A DNA stretch of 64,000 bases from CATQHQ01 sp965243805 (GTDB lineage Bacteria; Gemmatimonadota; Gemmatimonadetes; Longimicrobiales; Gaopeijiaceae). The DNA lies in contig OZ251577.1 of assembly GCA_965243805.1 (NCBI GenBank), positions 3,286,001 to 3,350,000 on the forward strand, given 5' to 3'. Positions 26,097 to 34,689 of the stretch are shown in pieces (within the stretch, counting starts at the first letter, position 1; every line of letters starts with the position of its first letter). Both the position numbers and the translations under genes were made by a program. The notes under the pieces were generated by a model. That model saw only the letters and a list, made by a program, of their open reading frames with translations, searched no databases and was not told the origin of the DNA.

Positions 26097-27259
26097 ATGG
26101 CGAACGTCAGCCCCTGTGACCCCACTCCCGACCGCGACCCCACTCCCGTTCCCGAGCCGGACAACCGCGAGCCGGACAACCCCGACCTGGACGGCCCCGA
26201 TCCGGACGGCCACGCCGTCCAGCCGATCCCCCAGCCGAAGGACAAGAGCGCCAAGCTGGTGTACCGGGATAAGCAGTTTGTCGCCGACTTCTTGGCCAAG
26301 CACATCCTCGGCAAGGTCGTGCCGGACGAGATCGCGTCCCGCATCGACCTGGGCAGGCTGCAGCCCGGCCCGACGGAGCACGTGGACCCGAAGATGCGAA
26401 CGTCTCGCCTCGCCGACCTGGTGTGGCGTGCGCCGTTCGGCGACTCGTGGTTCTACGTCGTCTTCCTCTTCGAGTTCGAGGCGACGCCGAAGTGGCGGAT
26501 GCCGGTGCGCATCCTGGTCGAGACGGCGCTGGCGTACGACTACCTGAGCAAGGACCAGGAGGCGAGCAAGGAGCGCAAGCTGCCGCCGGTGCTGCCGATC
26601 GTGGTGGACGTGGGGGGAGGCCGTGGCAGCTGCCGACGCGGCTCGAGGAGTTGCTGGCGGAGGAGGCGCAGGGGTTCCTGTCGTTCGCGCTGGGGCAGGA
26701 GTTCGTGCTGGTGTCGGAGGCGGAGGAGGCGCGGGGGTTGGAGCGGGTGGAGACGGCGCGGGAGGCGGCGCTGAAGTTGCGCTACGCGGCGGACAGGGCC
26801 GAATATAGGGAGGCGCTGGCGATGTTGGAGGCGTGGTTGCCTCGGGACAGCGCGGCGCGGGAGGGACTGGTGGCGTGGGTGCGCAGTTCGATGATCGAAG
26901 CGGGAGCGACGGAGGCGGAGATGGCGAAGGTGAAGCAGTTGGAGGACCTGGGAAGCCCGGTGGTGGACTCGTGGTGGGCGAGGGAGGGGCGGGAGCTCCG
27001 CCGCAGAGGCCGGGAAGAGGGCGAGGCGAAGGGCCGGCGGGAAGGTCGGCAGGAGGGCCGACAAGAGGGCCGACGGGATGGCCAACGGGCGACGCTGGTG
27101 CGTCAGGCGAGGCGGAAGTTCGGCGAGGCGGCGGCGGGGGAGCTCGCCGCGTTGCTGGAGAGGGTCTCCGGTCCGGGGCGTCTGGCGGAGGTGGCCGACC
27201 TGATCATCGACTGCGCGAGCGGCCCGGAGCTGTTGGCGCGTGCGGCGGAGACGACCTGA
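26097..27259 (+). pseudogene. Rpn-family nuclease, array copy 2, frameshifted
   Basis: Same architecture as copy 1, but the G run after the VVDVG codons has six G where copies 1 and 3 have seven (around 26611-26617). The frame is lost there and the first reading frame ends at 26774; the original frame resumes and ends at 27259. The nuclease core lies before the shift, but the C-terminal helical half would be missing. The corrected product would be about 387 residues. Possible explanations are a pseudogene, a phase-variable tract, ribosomal slippage or a sequencing error in a short homopolymer. The internal ATG and its ribosome-binding site lie after the shift and are intact. Confidence 0.8.
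26921..27259 (+). CDS. Candidate internal small protein of Rpn copy 2
   Basis: ATG at 26921 behind GGAGGCGGAG, reading MAKVKQLEDLGS, 112 residues, in frame to the stop. Because the frameshift is upstream, this product could be made even though the full nuclease is not. It includes an RRGREEGEAKGRREGRQEG repeat region absent from copy 1. Supported only by the start signal and conservation among copies. Confidence 0.4.
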   Translation: MAKVKQLEDLGSPVVDSWWAREGRELRRRGREEGEAKGRREGRQEGRQEGRRDGQRATLVRQARRKFGEAAAGELAALLERVSGPGRLAEVADLIIDCASGPELLARAAETT

Positions 27260-27578
27260 CACCGATCCGCGTCCTGCCGCCTGTCCGGGAGACGCAACGA
27301 ATCGGGACAGCCAAGTCACGCTATATGGATTTCGGGTAGCCAGAATGTCCCGTGCGATGTCCGGCCTGACGACCCGGCCTGTCCGCCCAGATCGCGGCAC
27401 TGCGTCCCAAATCAGCTATACGGTAGTCCCATGTAGCCATAGGGACCGTTGCCGCTTGCCGCGACGCTTCAGAAACGCACCCTCCGGCGTCCCCCGCAGC
27501 CCGCCCCGGCCCTTGCCGGCGCCGCTGCTAGCCGCCGGAGGCGATGATCCCCGATCACGCCTTTCCTGGAGCAAGCCC
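27260..27578 (+). repeat. Array spacer C, 319 bases, no gene
   Basis: Third copy of the spacer, with inverted repeat CGGGACA (27303-27309) and TGTCCCG (27346-27352), the AGCTATACGG motif and GGAGCAAG before the ATG at 27579. Sequence between copies is close to identical, which suggests recent duplication. No protein gene is supported. Confidence 0.72.
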
Positions 27579-28754
27579 ATGGCGAACGTCAGCCCCCGCG
27601 ACCCCACTCCCGTCCGTGACCCCACTCCCGTTCCCGAGCCGGACGACCGCGAGCCGGACAACCCCGACCTGGACGGCCCCGAGCCGGACGGCCACGCCGT
27701 CCAGCCGATCCGCCAGCCGAAGGACAAGAGCGCCAAGCTGGTCTACCGGGACAAGCAGTTCGTCGCCGACTTCTTGGCCAAGCACATCCTCGGCAAGGTC
27801 GTGCCGGACGAGATCGCGTCCCGCATCGACTTGGGCAGGCTGCAGCCCGGCCCGACCGAGCACGTGGACCCCAAGATGCGCACGTCTCGCCTCGCCGACC
27901 TGGTGTGGCGCGCGCCGTTCGGCGACTCGTGGTTCTACGTCGTCTTCCTCTTCGAGTTCGAAGCGACGCCGAAGTGGCGGATGCCGGTGCGGATCCTGGT
28001 CGAGACGGCACTGGCATACGACTACCTGAGCAAGGACACGGAGGCGAGCAGGGAGCGCAAGCTGCCGCCGGTGCTGCCGATCGTCGTGGATGTGGGGGGG
28101 AGGCCGTGGCCGACGCCGACGCGGCTCGAGGAGCTGCTGGCGGAGGAGGCGCAGGGCTTCCTGTCGTTCGCGCTGGGGCAGGAGTTCGTGCTGGTGTCGG
28201 AGGCGGAGGAGGCGCGGGGGTTGGAGCGGGTGGAGACGGCGCGGGAGGCGGCGCTGAAGTTGCGCTACGCGGCGAACAAGGCCGAATATAAGGAAGCGCT
28301 GGCGGTGTTGGCGGAGCGGTTGCCTCGGGACAGCGCGGCGCGGGAGGGACTGCTGGCGTGGGTGCGCAGTTCGATGATCGAAGCGGGAGCGACGGAGGCG
28401 GAGATGGCGAAGGTGACGCAGTTGGAGGACCTGGGGGGCCCGGTGGTGGACTCGTGGTGGGCGAGGGAGGGGCGGGAACTCCGCCGCAGAGGCCGGGAAG
28501 AGGGCGAGGCGAAGGGCCGGCGGGAAGGTCGGCAGGAGGGCCGACAAGAGGGCCGACGGGAAGGCCAACGGGAGGGCCAACGGGCGACGCTGGTGCGTCA
28601 GGCGAGGCGGAAGTTCGGCGAGGCGGCGGCGGGGGAGCTCGCCGCGTTGCTGGAGAGGGTCTCCGGTCCGGGGCGTCTGGCGGAGGTGGCCGACCTGATC
28701 ATCGACTGCGCGAGCGGATCGGAGCTGTTGGCGCGCGCGGCGGAGACGACCTGA
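27579..28754 (+). CDS. Rpn-family PD-(D/E)XK nuclease, array copy 3
   Basis: 391 residues, the longest intact copy. N-terminal DPTPVRDPTPVPEPD duplicates a short peptide relative to copy 1. The DLVW...EFE nuclease core and DUF4351-like tail match copy 1. The C-terminal half carries about seven GR/EG-rich short repeats (EGRQEGRREGQREGQR), encoded by near-perfect 12-base units, so length here is likely to vary by slippage; variable repeats just before the tail are a known trait of Rpn proteins. It is followed by a hairpin shared with the minus-strand restriction gene. ATG 27579 is chosen because it aligns with copies 1 and 2 and follows GGAGCAAG; the frame is open further upstream into the spacer. 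Confidence 0.85.
   Translation: MANVSPRDPTPVRDPTPVPEPDDREPDNPDLDGPEPDGHAVQPIRQPKDKSAKLVYRDKQFVADFLAKHILGKVVPDEIASRIDLGRLQPGPTEHVDPKMRTSRLADLVWRAPFGDSWFYVVFLFEFEATPKWRMPVRILVETALAYDYLSKDTEASRERKLPPVLPIVVDVGGRPWPTPTRLEELLAEEAQGFLSFALGQEFVLVSEAEEARGLERVETAREAALKLRYAANKAEYKEALAVLAERLPRDSAAREGLLAWVRSSMIEAGATEAEMAKVTQLEDLGGPVVDSWWAREGRELRRRGREEGEAKGRREGRQEGRQEGRREGQREGQRATLVRQARRKFGEAAAGELAALLERVSGPGRLAEVADLIIDCASGSELLARAAETT
28404..28754 (+). CDS. Candidate internal small protein of Rpn copy 3
   Basis: ATG at 28404 after GGAGGCGGAG gives MAKVTQLEDLGG and a 116-residue product covering the repeat region and DUF4351-like tail. Same reasoning as for the internal products of copies 1 and 2. Confidence 0.4.
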   Translation: MAKVTQLEDLGGPVVDSWWAREGRELRRRGREEGEAKGRREGRQEGRQEGRREGQREGQRATLVRQARRKFGEAAAGELAALLERVSGPGRLAEVADLIIDCASGSELLARAAETT

Positions 28755-28755
28755 C

Positions 28756-28796
28756 CTAGCCCTCTGTCCAAACGGTGTTCTGGACGACCGGGCTAG
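28756..28796. terminator. Bidirectional hairpin between Rpn array and restriction gene
   Basis: CTAGCCC (28756-28762) pairs with GGGCTAG (28790-28796), and inner GTCCA (28766-28770) pairs with TGGAC (28781-28785). The outer arm contains the stop codon of the minus-strand methyltransferase part. It lies between convergent transcripts and is long enough to end both, although no clear U-run follows. Confidence 0.6.
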
Positions 28797-30304
28797 CTCT
28801 GGGGTTGCTTGCGCGGAACGCCGCCGATCGTCGGTTCGAGCACCAAGCGATGCCGCCAATCCGCTACGGTCTTCCGATCCAGTCCGACGGCATCTGCCGC
28901 GATGTCGTCCAGTGCGGCGCGGACGGGACACTCGTCCAGGCGCGGCCAAGGCTGTAGCGCAAGCTCGCACAGCTCCTTGAACGCGGTTGCCAGCGGGGCA
29001 ACATTGATCTGCGAGGGGTCGGGGCAGGGCAGGGACTTCAGCTTGTTCGGCATGAAGTCGGCGTAAGTCAGCTTCCGTCCCCGGCGGTGCAGGAACCCCA
29101 GGAGCCCGGGCGTGGAGTTCATCCAAGCGCACCAAGCCTGTATGACGACGCGCAATCCCCGACCGTACCGGTTCTTCGGGCTTGCAGGCGTCCACGCGCT
29201 GCCCACAGCCGGGTCATCCAGAAGGACGGCGGCTATGCGAGCCCCGGTCGTGTTCAGCTTGTTGGCGATCAGAAGCCGGCTGGCCTTGCCCCACGCCCTG
29301 TCCGCCTCGCGTTCCCTGCCGGGCTTGGCTCCTACCGAGAACTCGTGTGTCGAACGCATGGTTTGGCGGTCGGCCGTTCGGTGGCGCCAGAGGACGCGGT
29401 AGAGGCCGTCGGACGGATCGCTCAGCGGGTTGCGCATGTCGGAGCGCACGTGGGCGGGTCCCACGTTGGCCAAGCTGCCCAAAGGCCGCAGGCCCGGCAG
29501 CACCGACATGGAGTGGGCCGCTTCGGCCAACACGCCGTCCATCCACTGCGACGCGGACCAGTCTCCCGCTTCGATCCGGTCCCTTGGCCACCGATAGCAC
29601 GTGCCCCAACTGACCTCCAGGTCCCCCGACAGGATTTGTTCCGCCACTTCCACGGCTTGGTCGGCGTTTTCGGGCATCCGGCGCAACGTTGCAAAGAGCG
29701 TGTCGCGGCGGTGTTCCCGTGTTCGGCGTCGGCACACCAGCAGGCACTCGTGAATGCGGGTGGCGGCGGAGAAGCTGCCCGCGTGAGAAGTGACCACGAC
29801 CGAGACTTCGAAGCGGTCCGCCAAGAAGCGTCTTTCGTGCCGGCCCGTGGAACTGACGCTTGCGGCGAACGGCAGCACCTTGGCCAACACGCCTCGGTCT
29901 TTGTGCAACAGCGAATCGGCCAGGGGAGTGAAGAACGTACGTAGCGTCTTCTTCGTGATGGCGTTGGCGGCCTCCGGGTCGTGCTCGCGCATCTCCGCCA
30001 GGATGAAGTCTTCTCGAGAGCGCATCTTCTTTTGCCCTTCGACGCCGAACTTGGCGCTGCTACTAGTGTTGACCGAAAAGGGCGGGTTCATCAAGACGGC
30101 GTCCATGTCCCGCACGTCGAGGTCGCGCCCGTCCGCCACCTGTTGCGTGCCGATAAGGCCTGCAGTCAGCGCCGCTGTGCTGGAAGCGGCTAGCAAGTCC
30201 GGCCGCCGCCGCGCGATCAGATCGGGAATCAGCTCAAGCGAACCCGACCTGGCCGAAGAAATTCCCCCCCCCCCCCCCCCCCCCGTTTTCTTCTGCGAGT
30301 CCAT
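28793..30304 (-). CDS. Type ISP-like R-M enzyme, C-terminal part (methyltransferase and recognition), out of frame
   Basis: The frame opens in the G tract and runs about 500 residues. It carries DAVLMNPPFS, the catalytic motif IV (NPPF) of N6-adenine methyltransferases, near residue 90, and downstream a region with TRD-like features (AHVRSDMRNPLSDPSDGLYRVLW). Motif I of the same methyltransferase (DPACGTGTLL) is in the other half. The two halves are separated only by the homopolymer, so one original gene is implied. As it stands, translation of this half would need its own start (an ATG at 30304 lies before the tract) or a frame change. The stop overlaps the shared hairpin. Confidence 0.8.
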   Translation of the reverse strand: MDSQKKTGGGGGGGISSARSGSLELIPDLIARRRPDLLAASSTAALTAGLIGTQQVADGRDLDVRDMDAVLMNPPFSVNTSSSAKFGVEGQKKMRSREDFILAEMREHDPEAANAITKKTLRTFFTPLADSLLHKDRGVLAKVLPFAASVSSTGRHERRFLADRFEVSVVVTSHAGSFSAATRIHECLLVCRRRTREHRRDTLFATLRRMPENADQAVEVAEQILSGDLEVSWGTCYRWPRDRIEAGDWSASQWMDGVLAEAAHSMSVLPGLRPLGSLANVGPAHVRSDMRNPLSDPSDGLYRVLWRHRTADRQTMRSTHEFSVGAKPGREREADRAWGKASRLLIANKLNTTGARIAAVLLDDPAVGSAWTPASPKNRYGRGLRVVIQAWCAWMNSTPGLLGFLHRRGRKLTYADFMPNKLKSLPCPDPSQINVAPLATAFKELCELALQPWPRLDECPVRAALDDIAADAVGLDRKTVADWRHRLVLEPTIGGVPRKQPQS

Positions 30305-33266
30305 GCTTCATCGCATGAAGGTGCATGGCCTTGTAGTCCACGGTGGGAGCCCCGAGCGTCAGGTTCGATGCCGCTAGTTGCAGGGCGTGCCAGTTGATGT
30401 CCAGCCCACGGACCGAACTCTCGACCAGACGCTTGTGCGCCTCCTCAATGTTGTCTTCGGCAAAGGCGCCGCCCTTGGTGGCGCGGTCCTTGATCGTCTT
30501 CAGGGCGGCCATCAGCAACGTACCCGTGCCACATGCGGGATCGATGATCCGCAGTCCGCACACCGACTCGAAGTCGGACCAGTCGGCGGTCTCGTCGTTC
30601 AGCGCCAAGCGCGACAGCAGCACGGCGGCCACGTTGTGCGTATAATACGCCCCGTCGCTTTCGGCCGACGGCAGAATCCGATGGTAGAGCGGTCCGGCGT
30701 GGTCGTAGCCCATCTCGCTCAAGGAGTCGGCCACGGCCTCGGCGCACGTTGCCAGCACACCGACGGCTTCATTGGCGTTGGGGCCAGTACGCAGACTGAC
30801 CAGAACCGCCAAGGCAGGAGCGAAGATCGGCGCGTAGTCCCGCTTCAGCACCCTTTCCCATGAAGGGATCAGCGCCTCGGCAGGGGCTTTTCGACGGACA
30901 ATCGCGTCGAGCGGCTCCACTCCGGATATCTCGATGGCGCCCAGTAGTCTCTTGTGCATCAAGAGTGCGTTGCACAGGATCAGGGCGGCAATCTTGTACA
31001 GGTTCTTGGACTCGATCCCGTGGAGCTTCAACGCTTCCGCCAGCGTGCCCGCGCACTCGTCCCGAGCCAGAATCGACGCGGAGGCGGTCACCGCGCTCTC
31101 GATCCAGTCGGCGGTCGCTCGACCTCGTTCCCGCCCGCTCAATCCGAAGGCGGCGGAGATCTTCGCGTACACCTGCGAATCGGCGGGACTCAGCGCAAGC
31201 GACATTTGCTCGCCGGGGTCGATCGTCGGAGCGTGCGCGGGGTCCGAGTCGTCCGCGGGAAGGGGCGTCGCGGGTGGATCGACCACCTGGACGAAGCGCG
31301 CCACGTTGTCCGCGAGCCGTTCGTCGTGAGACTGCAACGCGCGGAGCACATCTCCCACGGCCCTGAAGCCTTCGCTGTTCGCGCCCAACGCATCGCCCAT
31401 GCTCTCGCCCTCCTGCAAGGCGATGGGGACGATGATGTAGCCGAACTGCTTGCCTTCGCTCTTGCGCATGACGCGACCCACCGCCTGCACGATGTCGATG
31501 TGGCTCTTGCGCGGGTCCAGGAACACGACCGAGTCGAGCTGCGGCACATCCACGCCTTCGGTGAACAGCTTGGCGTTGCACACCATTCGGCTTTCGTAGC
31601 GGTTCGATCCGCCGTCGCGCAGGAGCCGAAGTCCACGGTTCCGCTTGAGGGCGCTGTCGCTTCCGTCCAGGTGCTCCGCCACCACCCGTATTGCGGCTTG
31701 CGCGTCCTGTCCCCGGTCCAACCTGATGCGCCTCGTGGTGCGTCTCCGAAGCTCGGGATCGTTGATCGTGTCGGCGTACCACTTGGAGCGCGCGATGGTG
31801 TTTGCGAACGCCAGGTTCCTGCCCAGCGGACCTTGCGGCGCGTCTTCCATCTGACCCTGGATGTGCCCGTTGACAGCCAGCGACACGCCCAGAAGACGGG
31901 TGGCGTCGCTCGGCCGGACGACCTTGTGGTTGGCCTCCACCAGCTTGGCGATGGAGTCCGTCACCCACTCGCTGCGCACTCCGAGAACGATGACTCGGTA
32001 GTCGGACAACATGCCCGCCTCCACGGCGTCCTTGAACTTGAGGCGATACAGCTGGCGGCCGAAGACCTCCGGATCGCTCATGTCGTACACGCGGAGCTTG
32101 GTCGCGCCCAGCGTGCCTCGGGCTTGGCGCCTCTTCATCCGCGTGACCGAGACGGGGCTGTAGATGCGGGGTGTCGCCGTCATGTAGAGGCGCTTCCTGC
32201 ACCGCAGCACGTCGCCTCGATGAAAGTCCTGGAACGCCTTTTCGTCGTCGCCCTCGACTCCCGCTGTTCGATGCGCCTCGTCGGCGATGGCCAAGTCGAA
32301 GACCAGTTCGGGGCACGTCTGCTGGGCCGCGATCACTTTGTTCAGGGACTGGTAGGTGCTGAACACGGCTCTCACGCCGTCGTCGCCCTGCAAGTGGGTA
32401 GCGATCTGCTCGGGGTCGGTTGCCACAGGGCATACGAGGGTGTCCAGTCCGGCCTTCTCGCTCTCGCCGCTGCCGCCCGCTCCGGCGTCCGAGCACACCA
32501 CCAAGGACCGCATTGGGCGACTCGTGTGCGTCAGCCACTCCTTGCGGGCCTGCGACACCAGCGCGATCGACGGGGCGGCGAAGAGGACGCGTCCCCGGTC
32601 CGGCACGAGGCGTTCGGCGATCTTAAGCGACACGAAAGTCTTTCCGGTGCCGCACGCCATGATCAGCTTGCCGCGGTCGTGCCCCTGCGTTTCGAGCCCG
32701 TCGATGACGGCTTCCACGGCTTCGAGCCGCTTGCCGTCCAAGACAAGGGGGATCGGAGGCTTGGCGACTTCGAGGACTTGGCGGTCCGCATAGTCCATAA
32801 AGTCGATGCGGTGAACAGGAACCAGCAGGTTGCCCGCCACAGCCCGTTCTGCGCCTCGGCCCCAAGGACACGTGACCACCATCCACCGCTTGGCGAAGGG
32901 CTTCCGGCCGGACTCCGCCAGGAAGCTGTCAATGTCCTTGCGGGAGATGCGATTGTCTTCCGCGTAGAACTTGCACTGAATGGCTACCCACTCGCCGCCG
33001 TGGAGCTGGGCTACGAGGTCGATGCCCATGTCGCGGCCGTCCAGGCCCGTGAGGTCCTCGCGCTCCGGCCAGTCGCGCCAACTCCAGAGGTCTGCGACCT
33101 CGAACGTCGGCTCCTGGGCCAGAAACTGCTTGGCCAGCTTCTCGAACCACGTGCCCTTCTCGCGTTCGCTGCCGCTGTCGTCGCGGATGCGGGCCAGGGC
33201 CTCGCCCATCGTCTCGCTGGGGCGCAGGTCGAACTGGGGCTGCATTTGGGGCTGCATGGTTGCCAT
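30234..33266 (-). CDS. Type ISP-like R-M enzyme, nuclease-helicase part, ends after G tract
   Basis: 1,010 residues as read. Domains in order: Mrr-like nuclease (GIDLVAQLHGGEWVAIQCKF near residues 82-102, with the D...QxK pattern), SF2 helicase with Walker A MACGTGKT near 203, IADEAH near 330, MTATPR near 361 and QAVGRVMRK near 590, a helical coupling region, then methyltransferase motif I IDPACGTGTLL near 913. This order is that of the single-chain Type ISP enzymes (LlaGI/LlaBIII), which move along DNA and cut. The frame meets G21 near residue 1,000 and stops about 30 bases later; one fewer G (or two more) joins it to the second part. Divergent from the riboswitch-controlled met genes. Confidence 0.85.
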   Translation of the reverse strand: MATMQPQMQPQFDLRPSETMGEALARIRDDSGSEREKGTWFEKLAKQFLAQEPTFEVADLWSWRDWPEREDLTGLDGRDMGIDLVAQLHGGEWVAIQCKFYAEDNRISRKDIDSFLAESGRKPFAKRWMVVTCPWGRGAERAVAGNLLVPVHRIDFMDYADRQVLEVAKPPIPLVLDGKRLEAVEAVIDGLETQGHDRGKLIMACGTGKTFVSLKIAERLVPDRGRVLFAAPSIALVSQARKEWLTHTSRPMRSLVVCSDAGAGGSGESEKAGLDTLVCPVATDPEQIATHLQGDDGVRAVFSTYQSLNKVIAAQQTCPELVFDLAIADEAHRTAGVEGDDEKAFQDFHRGDVLRCRKRLYMTATPRIYSPVSVTRMKRRQARGTLGATKLRVYDMSDPEVFGRQLYRLKFKDAVEAGMLSDYRVIVLGVRSEWVTDSIAKLVEANHKVVRPSDATRLLGVSLAVNGHIQGQMEDAPQGPLGRNLAFANTIARSKWYADTINDPELRRRTTRRIRLDRGQDAQAAIRVVAEHLDGSDSALKRNRGLRLLRDGGSNRYESRMVCNAKLFTEGVDVPQLDSVVFLDPRKSHIDIVQAVGRVMRKSEGKQFGYIIVPIALQEGESMGDALGANSEGFRAVGDVLRALQSHDERLADNVARFVQVVDPPATPLPADDSDPAHAPTIDPGEQMSLALSPADSQVYAKISAAFGLSGRERGRATADWIESAVTASASILARDECAGTLAEALKLHGIESKNLYKIAALILCNALLMHKRLLGAIEISGVEPLDAIVRRKAPAEALIPSWERVLKRDYAPIFAPALAVLVSLRTGPNANEAVGVLATCAEAVADSLSEMGYDHAGPLYHRILPSAESDGAYYTHNVAAVLLSRLALNDETADWSDFESVCGLRIIDPACGTGTLLMAALKTIKDRATKGGAFAEDNIEEAHKRLVESSVRGLDINWHALQLAASNLTLGAPTVDYKAMHLHAMKHGLAEENGGGGGGGNFFGQVGFA
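30264..30284 (-). repeat. 21-base G tract splitting the R-M gene
   Basis: Twenty-one consecutive C on the plus strand, G on the coding strand. It is bracketed by GAAGAAA and TTTCTTC arms that could pair. At 20 G the upstream frame runs directly into the methyltransferase half (…GGA ATT TCT TCG…); at 21 it ends soon after the tract. It is therefore a likely slipped-strand on/off switch, though a homopolymer of this length is also error-prone in sequencing. Confidence 0.9.
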
Positions 33267-33354
33267 GGATACGGCAGGCTTGCGCCGGGGGCAACCCGGA
33301 CGACTCGCGGGCTTGACCGCTTCGACGACTCGTTGTACTCTTCAAGCACGACAA
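33267..33354. other. Spacer between R-M gene start and riboswitch, promoters presumed
   Basis: Short non-coding stretch between the minus-strand restriction gene start and the riboswitch. Promoters in both directions must lie here, but no clear -35/-10 pair is recognised. From 33467 to 33567, after the riboswitch, there is no protein gene; GGGAGTC (near 33518) and GACTCTCCC (near 33559) could pair imperfectly just before the metX start. Confidence 0.4.
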
Positions 33355-33466
33355 CTCATCGAGACCGGCTGAGGGACAGGCCCGAAGACGCCGGGGCAAC
33401 CTGTGGAAGGTGGCTCTTCCATTAATGTGCCAACTCCTGCGGCGGAAGGAACGCCGAAAAGATGAG
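33355..33466 (+). promoter_or_regulatory. SAM riboswitch (SAM-I clan) upstream of met genes
   Basis: The closing helix P1 is CTCATC (33355-33360) with GATGAG (33461-33466). Next come the conserved core features: CCGGCTGAGGGACAGGCCCG with its kink-turn, GCCGGGGCAACC closing P2, a P3 hairpin (GGAAG/CTTCC), the GTGCCAACTCC segment like the family's GGUGCNAAUUCC, a P4 hairpin (GGCG/CGCC) and the terminal AGATGAG. It lies about 100 bases before metX-like and metB-like genes, the expected targets; SAM binding should reduce their expression. The sub-class was not tested by covariance model. Confidence 0.87.
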
Positions 33467-33567
33467 CCGCCCACCCCGTCCGCAAGGGCGCGGGGCCGGT
33501 CCGAAAGCTGGGCGTCGATTCTCCGGGAGTCCGATGGGGACACTCGAACGACCGGAGACTCTCCCAA

Positions 33568-34689
33568 ATGGCTTTTCGCGCCGCCGCCTGTACGCGGCTC
33601 CCCGCTGGTGCTTCCGCAGCGCACCTGCACGCCTTCCCCGACGCCGCCGGGCGCGCTACAGGTGCCGCCGGGCGTACCACAAGCGTCACCGGACGTGCCA
33701 CAGGCGCCACCGGACGCATCTCCCTTCCCATCGAATTCGACCACCTGGGCGAACGGCGGGCGACCGTTTCCTACCAGCTCCACGGGACCGGGAACGCGCC
33801 TCCGGTGGTGGTGCTGGGGGGCATCTCGGCGGGTCGCTGCCTAGCCCCCACCCCGGAAGACCCGTGCGAGGGTTGGTGGCCCGGCGTGGTGGGGTCTCGT
33901 GCGGTCCTCGATCCGTCACACCGCCGTCTGCTGGGGATCGACTACCTGGGCGGCCCCACCGACGACGGCGACGGGGACCTGCTGCGGCCCGTGACTACCC
34001 GCGACCAAGCCCGAGCGCTGGCGGCGCTGCTGGACCGGCTGGATGCGCCCGGGGCTTCGCTGGTCGGAGCGTCCTACGGCGGGATGGTGGCCCTGGCCTT
34101 CGCCGAACTCTTCCCGGAGCGGGTGTCGCGGCTGGTCGTCCTATGCGCGGCGCACCGCACCCACCCCATGGCCACGGCGTGGCGCTCCCTCCAGCGTGCG
34201 ACCGTGCGACTGGGCGTGGAGACGGGGCGACCGGCGGACGGCCTTTCCCTGGCCCGTGCGCTGGCCATGACCACCTACCGGAGCGCCGCCGAGTTCGAGG
34301 AGCGCTTCTCGTCGCGGCCGCGGCCGTCGGTGGCGGGCCCCGATCGCCTCCCGTCGCGATTCCCGGTGGAGGAGTACCTGGACGCTCGGGGCGCCGACTT
34401 CGTGCGCCGCTTCGCCCCGGAGCGCTTCCTCGCCCTCTCCGAGTCGATCGATCTCCACTGGACGGAGCCCAGCTCGCTCCCTTCGTCGGCGCTGCTGGTC
34501 TCGGTGGCGAGCGACATGCTGGTCCCCTCGTGGCTGGTGGACCGGTTGGCGGAGCAGGGGGGAGGCGGAGCCCGCCACGTCGTCCTCGATTCGCCCTTCG
34601 GACACGACGCCTTCCTCAAGGAACCGGAGCGGGTCTCGGCGGTCGTGCGCACAGGACTGGCCCTTGACGAAGAGGAGACCCACCGATGA
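33568..34689 (+). CDS. metX: Homoserine O-acyltransferase (MetX-like)
   Basis: 373 residues, alpha/beta hydrolase fold. It activates homoserine by acylation (acetyl or succinyl) for methionine synthesis. Motifs: VVVLGGISAGR near residue 84 (oxyanion region), nucleophile serine in GASYGGMVAL near 169, acid in VASDMLVP near 315 and histidine in FGHDAF near 345. Which acyl group is used cannot be told from what is visible. The first 50 residues are a low-complexity GRATGATGR-type repeat encoded by short DNA duplications; family similarity starts around ISLPIEFDHLG, so a start further in is possible. The stop overlaps the next start (ATGA), and a SAM riboswitch lies upstream. Confidence 0.85.
   Translation: MAFRAAACTRLPAGASAAHLHAFPDAAGRATGAAGRTTSVTGRATGATGRISLPIEFDHLGERRATVSYQLHGTGNAPPVVVLGGISAGRCLAPTPEDPCEGWWPGVVGSRAVLDPSHRRLLGIDYLGGPTDDGDGDLLRPVTTRDQARALAALLDRLDAPGASLVGASYGGMVALAFAELFPERVSRLVVLCAAHRTHPMATAWRSLQRATVRLGVETGRPADGLSLARALAMTTYRSAAEFEERFSSRPRPSVAGPDRLPSRFPVEEYLDARGADFVRRFAPERFLALSESIDLHWTEPSSLPSSALLVSVASDMLVPSWLVDRLAEQGGGGARHVVLDSPFGHDAFLKEPERVSAVVRTGLALDEEETHR

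Noticed and set aside
24147..28754. Rpn array as an insertion sequence
   Set aside because: No terminal inverted repeats with target duplication and no DDE transposase; the repeats are tandem, not dispersed.
30954..33425. Plus-strand 823-residue frame opposite the R-M gene
   Set aside because: It is a shadow of helicase codons and shows no domain.
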